Source: Gnetum montanum
Taxonomy: Eukaryota > Streptophyta > Gnetopsida > Gnetales > Gnetaceae
Reading direction: 5' to 3'
Length of the DNA stretch: 64,000 nucleotides
Assembly: GCA_015680685.1 (NCBI GenBank)
Contig: MNCI01014495.1
Span: 755,794-819,793 of the forward strand
The notes beneath the pieces are model-generated. The model was not told the origin of the DNA. It searched no databases and saw nothing but the letters and a program-made list of their open reading frames with translations. This document shows positions 1 through 11,754 of the stretch, piece by piece (the first letter of the stretch is position 1; the number at the start of each line of letters is the position of its first letter). The translations under genes and the position numbers were made by a program.

Positions 1-2
1 CT

Positions 3-1461
3 GATCCTCAACATCATTTACAGGCATTCCACGATGCCTGTGCCTTGCAGAACATCGATAATGAGTGGCAGAAGCTTAAGTTGTTCCCAAGGATACTCAC
101 CAAAGAAGCAGAGAGCTGGTACCGGTCCTTAGAACCAGAAACCATCAGGAGGTGGAGTATGATGCTTGAACTGTTCAACAACAAATATCAGACGTACTCC
201 AGAGTGTCCAATCTGTATAAGTAGATCCAAGGTTGGAAACAAGGTGCTTATGAATCCTTGGATGCTACCATGGCCCGCTACTATACATTGCTACATCGTT
301 GCCTGGGCCATGGGTACGCTAAGCGGGATCAACTTCGCCACATCGTGGATGGGCTAAGGAATGAAACGAGAAGAACTCTTGGGACTTACGCCCAAGGGAA
401 GCTTTCCCAACTTAGAGCCCATGAAGTTGAAAGTTTGTTGGAACAAGTAGCGCAAGAAGAAGGTGAGCTACATAAGAGGGAAAGTGCGGAGGAGTACAAT
501 CGCAATCCCTCCCTTCGAAAGAAGGGAGTGAAATTTTGTGATGAAGAGGATGAGTCACCAATCGAAGAGTTGGTGAATCGGAAAAATTTGCCAATCCAAA
601 AGTTAACAACCGAGGTATCGACCAAAGTAGATCAAATGTGGGATTCCTTAGACTCAGAATTGAAACATTCTTGAAAATTGTAGAAGAGTCTAAGGTAGAG
701 CAAAGTAGTGACAAAGGAAAGAACAAGAGGAGAGGTTTAAGCCCTGCACATAACAAGGGTAAGGGAAAAATCACTAACTCTGATGTGGCTATAAATTTTG
801 ACATAGACGATGATGGTGGATGTGAGGTCTGCTACTATGACCATCCTAAGGGATGTTGTCATATTATCTCACATCTACAGAATCGGGGGTGTATGCACTA
901 AATCCAAGACTTAATCAACGGCAAACACCCCGAAGGTTATCTTATCCACAAGGTAACCCAAGGCAATTCCACCAACCCTTAACGTATTACCCAAGTGGAA
1001 CGCCTCCTCAGTCCATCGGATAGCATCAACAATGGCAATACCCACAGTCATGAGGGATGTCATCACCGAAACAACAGTACACTTATCGGCAGCCTGACCC
1101 TTATGGATATTATGTGCAGCAGCCGATTTCCCCAGGTGACTCTATGGGTCACATAAAACCCCCATGTTACTACCAAGTTCAGGAATGTTTTAGAACTTCT
1201 TCTCCTTCGGGAAATGCCCCATACCCACGATATCCTCCAATTCCATCCGCATCTCTTGCGCCTGTGGCCACACCATCAACCGCTCCAACAAAACCTAAAG
1301 TAAATCCCACTCAACCGCAACGACCTAATCCTGCGAAGGCCCCCAATCCCCCAACATCGGTTGGTTCTAAGAGTCGTTCACCAAGAAGACCCTGCCTTAG
1401 AACCAACAATCCAACCAAGCCTTCGCCTTCACAAGCGGTCAAGCATCCTAACACCCTCGTG
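3..1461 (+). pseudogene. gag of element A (5' end outside window)
   Basis: Gag-like capsid protein of an LTR retrotransposon of the TGATGA group, broken. From position 3 one frame reads the retrotransposon gag domain (key motif LKLFPRxLTKEAESWYRSL) and continues to 674. An in-frame TAG at 222-224 replaces the CAG found in the minus-strand copy near 13860. One base is missing near 654 compared with that copy, so the Cys/His block (821-874) continues in the 638-901 frame. That block has the spacing C-x2-C-x3-H-x3-C-C-x4-H. A Gln/Pro-rich tail follows in a third frame, 1057-1461, ending abruptly; the protease seen after gag in element 1 is absent. Family assignment rests on the gag domain and on alignment by eye to four other copies here. 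Non-functional. Confidence 0.85.
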
Positions 1462-2542
1462 CCCAATACGATTTTGGATATGTGGCATAGAATTCATATC
1501 TCATCATGGTGGTATTTAACATGTTTGTGTTTTGTTGTACTAGTGCGGATTGCATTTAACCCTTTTAGTGCCTATGGACATTTTAAGGTGTGGTTATGTA
1601 AGGGCATGATTGGTAGGAACTTGCTTTGGGGAGGATCCACTTGCGTAACTTTTGTAATTTGCACTTATTTCACACCACCACATCATCTTATAACCTCTGA
1701 GTATTGCACTGCTGAATTTATTCTTTCCTTTATCATCATGACAACCCAAATGTTCCTGTGCACCACTACATGTCCTTTTTCCTCACCCTATTCAAGAACT
1801 TCATTGTATAATTCCACTTCATTACACTTTTGGTGCCTTAATTTCTACTCAACATTACCCCATATCTTTTAAATTTACCTTGAATTCTTCCTTTTTGGCC
1901 ATGAAAACTTGAAAATTCATCAATTTTTCTAAGTATCCTATTTTTGAAAGGACGTGATATCAGGTACCCAGTATTGGGTTTGTGCTAGTGCATACACAAC
2001 ATTGTGTCCATAAAACCTATATATATGGACCGCCCCTGCGCATCAACATCATTTTCAACTGTTCACACAAGGGGAGTTGTTGTAATTTTCTTCCATGATT
2101 TTTCACGCTTTGCGCAACTACTATTTAACCATCCATATTTTGCATGTTAACACTTTGATTCTTCTTCTGATTGAACCTGTTAAACCCAGAGTGTTTAACT
2201 TAGTTGTGGGGGAAGGGTACCCTCCAAGTTGTGCATAACTTTTTCAAAATTTGTTGTCACTTGAAGGATATCATAGGGGCAACTAAACTTAAGAAATGCT
2301 AAGAACTTATGCCAAACTAATTTTATTCGTTCACCCAAACCATAAAAAAAAATTATTATTATTGGATTCACTTGATCAAATTAGGCATAACATTAAAAAT
2401 TTTAGGGGGACTTTATTGAAAATTTCTAACTTTGAAATCACACTAAGTAAGAATTAAATTTATTAAAGGCAATGAGTAAGGTATAAGATAATTAAATTTT
2501 GTTAAAAGACCTTACTAATAATTGATCCTGGTGTGATTACAG
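1462..2542 (+). other. Non-coding spacer of element A with internal promoter-like module
   Basis: No credible coding sequence. The stretch is homologous by eye to 34460-35544 of element B, including the shared phrase around TTTTAGTGCCTATGGACATT. It contains a GATATC at 1956-1961 followed by TATATATATGG at 2018-2027, the same order as in the LTR promoters of this group. A PPT-like motif lies at 2199-2216. Just before the ORF2 start comes a possible branch point (TTACTAAT, about 2511) and acceptor (ATTACAG ending at 2542). Regulatory roles are inferred. Confidence 0.5.
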
Positions 2543-5344
2543 ATGGCCCTTAAACAAGGACAATAGGGAGGACCCTCTCAAGGTGCATCCAAATGCCCAA
2601 GGAGAGGTAGAGGCCAAGGACCTTCCACAGAACATACATAGTAGGAGGCACGATCATTTAGCATCCATCAAGAAACTCTTATTACTACACAATCTAGGCA
2701 AGTAGAAGGTGGAGAAGGTAGGGCACCTGAATAAGGACAACATCTCATGTTATCCTTGGAATGTGTTTAGGTAATTCGAGAAAGGTCCATGTTAGCTGTA
2801 ATGATCATGGAACTCAATTTTGGACCTTTTACTGAATTTTCCCCTAAGTCAATTAGAGATCAACTCAAAGCATCTCCACAGTGCCCTGTTCTCTTAGAAA
2901 GCGGTGAATGGTATTTGGGGGAGACTTACCAATTTTGGCATAATAAAGAAGAAGGCACCACCATTAATATTGTTGGGATTTCAGTTGATTTCTCTGCTTA
3001 GGCCATTTCAGAAGTTTTGAACCTTTCGAATATAGGGCCCAAGATTGCTCATCTATCCACTCACTTTGATGCTGATGCATAAAAAATATGGTTAAAAAGG
3101 ACATACAGTAAGGAGGATAAAACATATGGGGAGCTCACCCTTGAAGAGAGAATCTATTTCAAAATTTGAACCTATCACATCTTCCCAACAAAAGGACTAA
3201 ATAGGATTTCCACCTATATGGCTAGAAGAAGCGCAATCTTGATGGGCAAGGTTGATGTCAATCTGCCCCATCCATATCTAACAGAAATATTGAGGTGGTT
3301 CGAAGAATGTAAGACAAGGAAGTTTGCATTTCCTTTTCCCTGTTTAATTAGGAAGCTGTGTTGGTGTGCTAAAATTCTGGGGTACACTAATGATGTCCCT
3401 AGAAAAGATCAAAATGCTTCATATGCAGAATTATTGAAGCCACTAGCACCAAGGAAAGACATTAGTGAAACATTGGAGCCTGAGTAATAGCAGACGGTTG
3501 GGTCCACTGCACCTTAACTAGTGGGGCCTACCTAAATTTTGGACACGAGGCCTAGTTAACAATAGGAAGCAGGGCCCAGCATGCAACCCACAGGCCAGCA
3601 AGACCAACCACTACTACCATCACAAGATTATCGACCATTGATGAGCCATCTCAGGGCCATCGCAGAAACGATCAGTTGGGGAAGTTGTGATGAGGCTAAT
3701 CTCTTTAAGATAATTGATGATGTCGTACAACCCACGATCTCAATTGATCACACACAAGGTGAGGTTTTTATACAAACATGAGGAGGGGAATCACATTGGT
3801 CACAATAGATCTTTGGAAACGCTACATCTTTTCAAGTACAATTAGAAACTAGTGAAGGTACCACAGTAGTGGTCATGGAACACTAGGATGCAGCTGAAGT
3901 AGCAGAACTGGTTGCAGACCATATCAAAGAATTATTCAATGTCCTTGTTGTGCCACCAGTAGATCTCATAGGAGCATGCAATGCTCAAGTCTTAGCTGGT
4001 CCCTCAATGACTCTTGCAGAACATGAGGATGCTTTGGATCAGTTGTTGCAAATAGGACAAGTAATGACATCCTTGTTTAACATTCTTGAAGATGTCACAG
4101 CAGCATAGTTAGATCTCATTTCCACAAAGGGAAAGCTAGTCATGGTTGAGGTTAGGATCGAACATGTAGAGGATGAGTTGAGAAGACTTTAGGAAAATTT
4201 TGTTGCCCTATAAGTTACACAGCAAGATCTATTCCAATTTATCTCAGCTGACTAGCTAGAGCTATTTCGGATGGAGCAATTGAATAAAGTGTTAAAAGAG
4301 AACAAAATGGTGGTAATGGAAAAAGAGAAGGCTAATTGGAATGCTTCAAAGGCACAAGTCCAAACATATGCCCATGCAAAAATACTCAAGGCCTTACAAG
4401 AAGAAAATAAACTCTTTGTTGCCGAGAATCTTTGGTTGACCATAATTAAAAAATAAAAGAATGTTCTCGAGGAGAATTTCTAGCAAATGCAAGAATAATT
4501 AATAAGGCTCAACGAAGACATAAATCACTTAGCCAGAGAAAACATGACCCTCTCAATGGAGGAGATACATGCTATCCATCAGAAGATGGCCATGAAAATA
4601 AGTGCGTGGAAAATTGAGGCTAAGTGACATGAAAAGTTGAAAGAGCATTTCTGGAACTAGGTGGGCATGTACAAGCATATTATTAAAAAAGAAATCCATA
4701 TGGCTAAGAGCCATATCAATGCTTTCAATGCTCAAAACATTGATTGGTGGACCATATTGGACACCTACGCCTTTGTCCACCAAGTAGAACTAAAGAGCTG
4801 AGACCTATAGATTGAAGATCTCACTGAATACATGGAGTTGGCAAACCCACAGTATGCCAACTTAGCCATGTTAACAGCAGGATGCTTGAGGGTAGAGTTG
4901 GAAAAACAAGTAGCAGCCACCTATACCAAATATGAAGTAGAATTTTCTAAACACAAAAAGACATTACAAAAATTGGAGTTAGCAAATTTTGAATTAGAGG
5001 TGGTCAAAGCCAACTACTAAGGGTAGAAAGATGTTGCAGCAAATTTGGCTTGATGGCTCACAGATTACTAAGAATGTAGAGACAAAGCCAAATCCTATGA
5101 GGAGAAACGACAATTGTTTGTGGCTTGATATGTCAAATCCAATCAGATGTTTTCATAACTACTGTGTCCATGGAAGGTGCTAACTCCATCAAATATTGGA
5201 ACATCAACATGGACAACACACAATCCCCAAACCAAAGAAGAAAAGCTTTAGGTGCTCCTTTAGAGATAGTCATTTCCAAAGCCTGGAGCATAATATAAGG
5301 GGAAGAGGCCCATGGAAGAGCTACCACCACTAGGGATCACATGA
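2543..5344 (+). pseudogene. ORF2 of element A: plant-transposon-protein-like domain plus coiled coil
   Basis: Second ORF, in the env-like position between gag and the 3' LTR, broken by many stops and frameshifts. The longest clean pieces are 2789-3001, 3218-3487, 4271-4456 and 4832-5020. The N-terminal half has the pattern of the 'putative plant transposon protein' family found beside plant Ty3/gypsy elements: a VDFSA-type strand, then LTLEERIYFK, RISTYMARRSAILMGK and FPFPCLIRKLC. The second half is Glu/Lys/Gln-rich with heptad-like spacing (for example 4271-4456 and 4832-5020), predicted coiled coil. It ends with a MEELPPLGIT-type tail; the same tail (MEEPP...) closes the copies at 38264 and 47361. 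The start at 2543 follows an acceptor-like AG and matches B (ATGGCCC). Function unknown; possibly a structural protein. Confidence 0.65.
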
Positions 5345-5533
5345 GTTCTAATAATTTTACCTTTTGTATTTTGTGTTGGTGTCCTAATTTTGTTTTGTCT
5401 CACTCCACACTGCAACATGAAATAATTCATAGTTAGTCCATAATCCTATACCTATCCACTATGTAATCAAATGAACTCATTCTCATTTTATTTGTTTGAC
5501 TCGAGGACGAGTTGTTATTCAGTCGTGGGGGTA
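5345..5533 (+). other. 3' leader and polypurine tract of element A
   Basis: Short non-coding segment ending in the polypurine tract GTCGTGGGGGTA at 5522-5533, directly against the LTR start TGATGA. The same arrangement occurs before the LTR at 38452 and, in reverse, after 9791 and 17681. Confidence 0.75.
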
Positions 5534-6372
5534 TGATGAATCATAGTTTGCTAGGCCTCAATATTGGATATGCGATATCACAGCTTGGGTAACGATATCG
5601 AATATACGATATCGTGATTCCTGTGTTAGCTTATAAATATAGGACTTGGGCACATGGGAAAGGAGTCGATTGGTAAGTCATTAGTTAGTCATTAGGAGTT
5701 GAGAGTCTTTTTGTTAATTTTTATTTTTTTCCCAAGTGCATGCTCGCAGTGTGATGCTTATAATTGTACAGAACCTTTGTTTGAGTGTGATGTACTTGGA
5801 CACGCACACAACCGACAATAAAGATCAAGATTACTATATCATTGCAACATTCACTTAGCTTTTATTTGCTTAATTGTTGATTATTATTTATTTTTTTCTC
5901 AGTTTATATTTCTTTATCATCATTTACTATTTTTGTTGATAATGTAGAATAAGTACATCTTAACCACGAACATTTAAGTGAATTACTTAGTAACCCAGTA
6001 GCGTATCTAGTAGTGCGCTTGGTAATCCTAAAAGTAGTACATGAGGTCCAAGATGCATACGGATGATTAAGAACAGATGCTCATCACACTTAAGTTAGTT
6101 AAGGTTTTACCTCATATTGCTTATTAGCTCAATCAAGATTATTTTTCATTGTCTCTAGGAGTAGCCTAATGTTATAAATCACATCATACACCTTACATTG
6201 GACTAAACCATACGTTACAAAGAAATTACTAGTCTAGGTGGGAAGATAGTGAAATGCGATCAATGTGTAACTATCTAGGTGCCACAACTAGTCCATCTGC
6301 AAAGTTCAATTGGATCATGTGTACACACTCGTATTTGTATGGTTGAGCGTAGGGATACCTCGCCGCTCATCA
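5534..6372 (+). repeat. 3' LTR of element A
   Basis: 839 bp, from TGATGAATCATAG to CCGCTCATCA. U3 holds three GATATC palindromes (5574-5579, 5594-5599, 5609-5614) shortly upstream of a TATA box TATAAATA at 5632-5639. It aligns along its length with the LTR pair of element B. The matching 5' LTR lies outside the window, so no TSD can be tested. Confidence 0.88.
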
Positions 6373-7099
6373 CTAGCTTAATGGCAAAAAGTGATAAGGG
6401 GTATGACATGGGTAAGATTAGGGTCCTAAATGTTCTATAAATATAGTATTATATAATGATATGTGTATAATAAATAATAAAATATGCCTAATTGAATGTT
6501 CATAAGGAATAAAATATTTGTAGTTAAATACTTGTAAAGGCATAATAATTAACAAAAAGAAAAACTTTCAGAGGTAATTGGATTTCAACATTTAAATATA
6601 AAATATATAAAATATACATTATTGAGGGAGATGTTGGAACTAAAAACAATTAAAATATAGACACACCCCAAGATATATAGTCCAATTAGAATTGATAACT
6701 CAACACTATCCACTAGAATTGAACTTATAACTTGAATTTTCCAAATCACTAGTCTTACCACTAGGCTAACATCTCATTATTAAAGATCTATTACTAAGCA
6801 TCAATAGTAGTAAAAACAAAGGATACAAAACTTCAACAAAATACTTTAACAAATCGATTTATTCACTTGAATAAAAGAACAACAATAACAATTATATAAT
6901 CATATGATTTAGTCTATGATCATCTAATAACATTAAATAATTAAACATATGTAGGCTATCTTCTTTCGTCAACATGTTTACCATTTTCATTGATGAATTT
7001 AAATTATGCTATTAAAATGGATCAATTATGGATACAAGTTTTAATATTTGTATATGATGTACCACTAGTTACAAATTCAAAAAACAAGATTGACAAATA
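6373..7099. other. AT-rich stretch without genes
   Basis: Very AT-rich, no coding potential in any frame. The only recognisable content is the SINE at 6624-6774. Confidence 0.6.
6624..6774 (-). mobile_element. tRNA-derived SINE (about 151 bp)
   Basis: On the minus strand there is a Pol III A box TAGCCTAGTGG (6768-6758) and a B box-like GTTCAATTCTAGT (6724-6712), 33 bases apart as in tRNA genes. The element is flanked by the 7-bp direct repeat CATTATT at 6617-6623 and 6775-6781, a likely target-site duplication. It lacks a foldable tRNA body, so it is a SINE rather than a tRNA gene. Confidence 0.6.
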
Positions 7100-7960
7100 A
7101 TAAAAAGTCATAGTTTATTGGCTATGAGGTCACATTAAAGATAGCATAGTTGATACATTTTGACTATCACAACCTATAATGCTATGATGCAATGTCTCAA
7201 AATTATCCCTTGCCTATAAATATAGTCCACTAGTCACATTTATGGCATTGTTTGATCAATAGATAGTGAAACTCTTGTAGTTTGATTTTGTAGTCTTAGC
7301 AACAGTTAATGAGAATCCACAACATAGAATTAAGTTAATTGTCTAGAGTCTTATTTAAGTAGATTTTACCTAAACATAATTTATAATTAGCAATAAGATT
7401 AAGATTGATTCACTTCCATTATAGTACTTTAACTTAGTTTAATTTTACTATTTTATACATTTGATTTATAGTGTCTTATAGCCTAATGATTTATGTTTCC
7501 ATTATATTATAAATACTTAGTGGAATGAACATGACCTAATCTCAAGCATAAATATGCATTTACTTTGTAATCTCAATAGAAATTCATTGGTACATTCTAT
7601 AGTGTAAATGGTTGTAAATCCCCCAATAGTAGATTAGGAAATTAGACACTCATTACCTTCAGCTAGGTTAGGGTTTATTTTCATGTTTTAGTTAGTTATA
7701 TTATTTATTAAATATAATTTTTAATGTTTACACTTAGTGTAAGCATGGTTGCTACAACATCAATTATCATATGCCTCACCTAGACTAAATCATATATATA
7801 AAAGGATCACTACTTGTCCAAGTGGGGAGACAACAACCCATAGTTACCTAATAAGACTAAAGGCTATTTCTAGCTCATCCATGGATTATGGCATGATCTA
7901 CCATGATGCTTATAGATTGTATGATGGCGCATTGTGTATACTCATTGCTTACCATTTAAC
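7100..7960 (+). repeat. Decayed 5' LTR of host element H
   Basis: Heavily diverged but collinear with the LTR at 30044-30898: TATA region CCTATAAATATAG near 7211, then the blocks resembling TCCATTATAGTACTTTAACT and GGTTGTAAATCCC, then the U5 block around 7765-7850 (ATCATATGCCTCACCTAGAC, CTTGTCCAAGTGGGGAGACA). Ends are approximate. It is the oldest copy here. Confidence 0.5.
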
Positions 7961-8399
7961 ACCATTATTGAAGATGGTGCTAGGAGCTTAGTTTAACTAC
8001 TTAGCATTATATACTATTGTTGTTAAAACTTTTAAGGATATATCTTTTAAATTATTTAATATTGATTTAAGTTACACATACTAATTGAATCATGTGAATA
8101 GCCCACTACCATTGGAAAATCCTACAAGGGGTAATGACAAAAATAATAATGTTGAGAACTTTAATATTTCCTATCAAGTAAGGGTCACTTACACTTATCA
8201 AGACTCTTATTTTTCTAACTTTACATTTGTATTTTGGTAGGATAAAAAGATGTAGTAGAGAAACTTATAAGAAAATATGGGGATATAGCCTAATAGAGGA
8301 GATTCATACTTACTTATAATAGTACTTATAAGGATTTAAAGTAGTCATGCTTTACCAAGCTATTATATTGATAAATACATATCTAGGTCCTATTAATCG
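7961..8399 (+). other. Leader and 5' gag region of element H, unreadable
   Basis: AT-rich sequence between the decayed LTR and the first readable gag of element H. It weakly resembles the 30918-31023 leader of element B. No open frame can be supported. Confidence 0.35.
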
Positions 8400-8993
8400 A
8401 TGGAGGCCCAACACAGTTAAGGCCATTAGATGAAGACTAGATACAAGTTTAACAAGGGAAAACATGCTATACCTATGACATTTGAGTTAAAGAAGGAGGA
8501 TACAAATCATTAGTCTAGAAGGTTCCATTACCACTAGTTTACTTCTTGTCCTTCTCTCTTTAGCATCGAGGAGCTAGGGCATTCCAAGGCTACATTCTAC
8601 CTAGCAAGCAATATTGTAGAAGATGGGAAATTTCCTAGAACAAGATAGTCTTAAAGGTTTAGAACCTCCACTAGGCTAAGAATAGATGCTCAAGGGGATT
8701 AGGAAAGGAGACTAAGTTGGTTTAGATCATTAAAACTTGATATTATCCACTAGTGAAGTATAATGCTCAAACTCTTCAATGAGAAGTAGCATGATTATTC
8801 TATAGTATATAATCTAAAGAAGTAGATGTAGGGATGAACATAAGAGACTCATGAGTCTCTTAATGTAGCCTTAATTATGTATTACTCCTTGTGGCATTGA
8901 TGCCTAGGCCACAACTTATCTTAGAAGAAGTAGTTGTGCCATAACATAGATGGGTTAAGAAATAAAACATTTGGGATCCTTGGGATTTATACC
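8400..8993 (+). pseudogene. gag of element H, first piece
   Basis: Decayed plus-strand gag. Scattered frames keep the order of the gag domain: a SWYRSL-type block near 8710, an LFNE block near 8775, CLGH near 8910 and GLRNKT with LGIYT close to 8990. The gag is cut by the LTR of element 1 and resumes at 15864, so the two parts are one gene split by insertion. Multiple stops; not functional. Confidence 0.6.
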
Positions 8994-9791
8994 TGATGAG
9001 TGGTGAGATACCCCTACACTCAACCATACGAATACGAGCGTAGCACGCATGATCCAGTTGAACTTTGCAGACTAAGTGCCTACATGCCCCATGGAACACT
9101 TAGGGTTAATCATTCGTTATCTTCCCAGACTTACCTGTAATTGTCACGGTGTATGGTTAAGTAAGTCTGAGGCATATGATTTTTATGCTTTTTATGTTTT
9201 TGTCTCTTATGCTAACAAGGTGAAGGGTTGAGAAACTAATTCCTAACTCTAACTAATGAACTAAGTCTAAATTAACCTAGCGTTAGCATCCGTTCCCACT
9301 TACGGTACACACCTTGAACCGATGCAACCGTGGTTACCAAACACTAATCTGGGATCACCACGCATAACAAACGTGCTTGAAGTGGTCGTACTGAGGCACT
9401 TAACTAGGAGAGAAGGGTTGAGAGGAAAAGTAGTAAATAATAGATAAGAAATAATAGTAATAAAATCCTAATTAGCCTATTCCATGTACTGCAAGGTTTA
9501 TCCACGAAGCTCATCTTTATTTCCATACACAAACTTGTGTTTAGGTACAATGTTTGCTCGAATAAAGATCCGTTCACTTTGGGACTCCTATTGCTGGCAC
9601 ATGGAAAATATTCTATCTCTGGAGTGATCAATCTGCCAGAGTTTCCCTACTGTCTAGCCTAGGATGATGAAACAAGGGAGAGCTGCCTCTTATTTATAGA
9701 TATGACGGCGCACCGCGATATTGCGTATGTGATATTGTAGGGGAAGACGCGATATCGCAGCCCATGCGATATCGCATATCGCGTCCCATCA
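8994..9791 (-). repeat. 3' LTR of element 1
   Basis: 798 bp. On the minus strand it starts TGATGGGACGCG and ends CCACTCATCA. U3 carries GATATC palindromes at 9768-9773 and 9751-9756 plus decayed GATATT copies, then the TATA box TCTATAAATA (9700-9691). Confidence 0.88.
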
Positions 9792-11754
9792 TACCCCCAT
9801 GACTAAATGAAAACTCATCCTCATGTTCCTTACAATAATATTAGGAAGGTATGGGATTATTGACTCAATTGAAACTAATGGGATGACATGTGAACGGATC
9901 ATCATTATAAGACTCAACAAACTGGTGTTCATGACAACAAGGATGAACACCTTATTACATTGACATCAGGCCTCATTTGGCATCTTGAGAAAGAGAGAGA
10001 GAGAAAGAAGTGTTGCTACTACCAATGCCAAGATTGCACCTTTCGTTGTCCATCCATAAGCGCGCCATCGATCTCATTCCTTACCAAGCTATTTCAGCAC
10101 CGCTCCATTCCAAGTGCTCCCTCCAGATCCAGTCCATTATTGCATGATCGCCATCTGCACACACAGCACAGTCTTGTATTAGCAAGGATAGATGAATTAT
10201 CATGTAATTGATACCTTGCTTCAGTGTAAGTCCATTGGTTGAGTTGTGGTATGGCTTATTGTGAATCTGGAGATATAATAATGATGACTACCGAAGGTGT
10301 AGGGGTTAGGAGAAAATCGAAAAAATTGGACCCTGTATGCCCATGACTAATCACGAACCTTCGGTAGCGAGAGAATGGAAAAAGAAAAGGAATAAGAAAG
10401 ATGAATAAAGAGAGAAAACAGTATCATCGATAAAGTGGACATCAAGATGGAAATGAACAAAACAAAATGGATTCCAAAATGTTAAGGGAAAGAATTTAAC
10501 TGATGCACCAAATAGGAATGTTAGTGGGTCCTTCCCAAAGTAGGCTCATGCCCTTGATGCCCTAAAAAACCCACATTCAAAGAGTCCGTAGGCTTTGGGA
10601 ATGTCTTTTGGAACAAGAGTTAAAGACTTAACCATAAGAATTTACAAAAAAGAAAACAATGTATCTACCAAAATATACACTAATGATACAACTAGCAATG
10701 AGGTGAACAATGGAGAGAAGGGTGGAGAGAAGAGAATGGAATGAACTCCTGAGAACAAGGTGGTGTATAGCCCCTTGTGTGTTTCATGATTGATGTGACT
10801 TGGAAAATCTCATTCCAACTCCAGCCTCAAACCAACCACATCCAGTGACTTTGCATCAATGCATTCGGCCAATCCATCCACTTGAATAACAAGAATGCAT
10901 CTCCAAAGAGCCACCACCATTTCGACAAAACAAATGAGGAGAGAATGGGAAGCGAGAAAGGCCTTAGTTAGAGGGAACATTTTGGGTTCCATAACCAGTG
11001 CTTGTAGCCTAAGAGATGATTTTTTCTAAGGGGTGTGCTCTGAATTCTCGCTTTTTCTCTTTTTTTTTGTGTTTTGTGTTTTTATGCGTGAGAACCATAC
11101 CATGCATAGACTTCTTATTTTTATTGGCTTAGCTTCCCAATGATTGGGTAACATCGGAACGGTAAGACAACTCAAGAAGAAAACATCCAAGCATCCAAGA
11201 GAATGGCCAACAAAAATGCATCAAGTTCTCTTTAAGTCACACCCTTTTCAATCCTTGAGTCCTTCCTTAGTTTGGGAGATACCCAGTCACCGATTCGTTA
11301 GAGTTCTTATTAGAAAGGGGACTGTACATTTCCAAGCCAAGAGAGACCATAGAAACTGGTGGATGTATGGATGAAGTGGACTCATTGTCTGCCATATCAA
11401 AAGAACATACCTTAGTATCAACATCATAACTTAAAGGTAAAAACCAAACATTAGCAATCAATAAGAAAATAGTTCATACCATCGTGGAGAACACATAATG
11501 GGTGACAAACTTATAGGATGGGTAACACACACACAAACACACAAAAAAAATGGAAAAGTATAATGATGTTGTAAAACAAAAATAAGAAAAGTCAAAGAAA
11601 TTTGTAAAACAAAAATGTGTAAAACAAAAACATGTAAAACAAAAATGTGTAAGACAAAAATGTGTAAAAAAAACGTGTGAAAAAAAACATGTAAAACAAA
11701 AATGTGTAAAACAAAAACTCAAAAAGAACTGAGGGCATCCAATGATCAGCATAG
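9792..11754 (-). other. 3' non-coding region of element 1
   Basis: About 2 kb between the internal PPT-like motif and the true PPT (AGTCATGGGGGTA on the minus strand, ending at 9792). No coding sequence; short open frames are incidental. It is collinear with 17682-19626 of element 2 and partly with 33530-34600 of element B, so it is a conserved non-coding part of the family. Confidence 0.6.
11570..11725 (-). repeat. Tandem TTTTTGTTTTACAYR repeat
   Basis: About ten degenerate copies of a 13-15 bp unit, reading GTAAAACAAAAATGT on the plus strand. A weaker version occurs at the same place in element 2 (about 19480-19600), and single copies near 33570 in element B. The open frame through it (Phe/Cys/Thr-rich) is a repeat artefact. 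Confidence 0.7.

Noticed and set aside
9960-10211. 83-codon plus-strand frame in element 1
   Set aside because: Lies in the conserved non-coding 3' region; the corresponding place in element 2 has no such frame.
11474-11752. 92-codon minus-strand frame rich in Phe/Cys/Thr
   Set aside because: Translation of the TTTTTGTTTTACA tandem repeat in a non-coding part of element 1.
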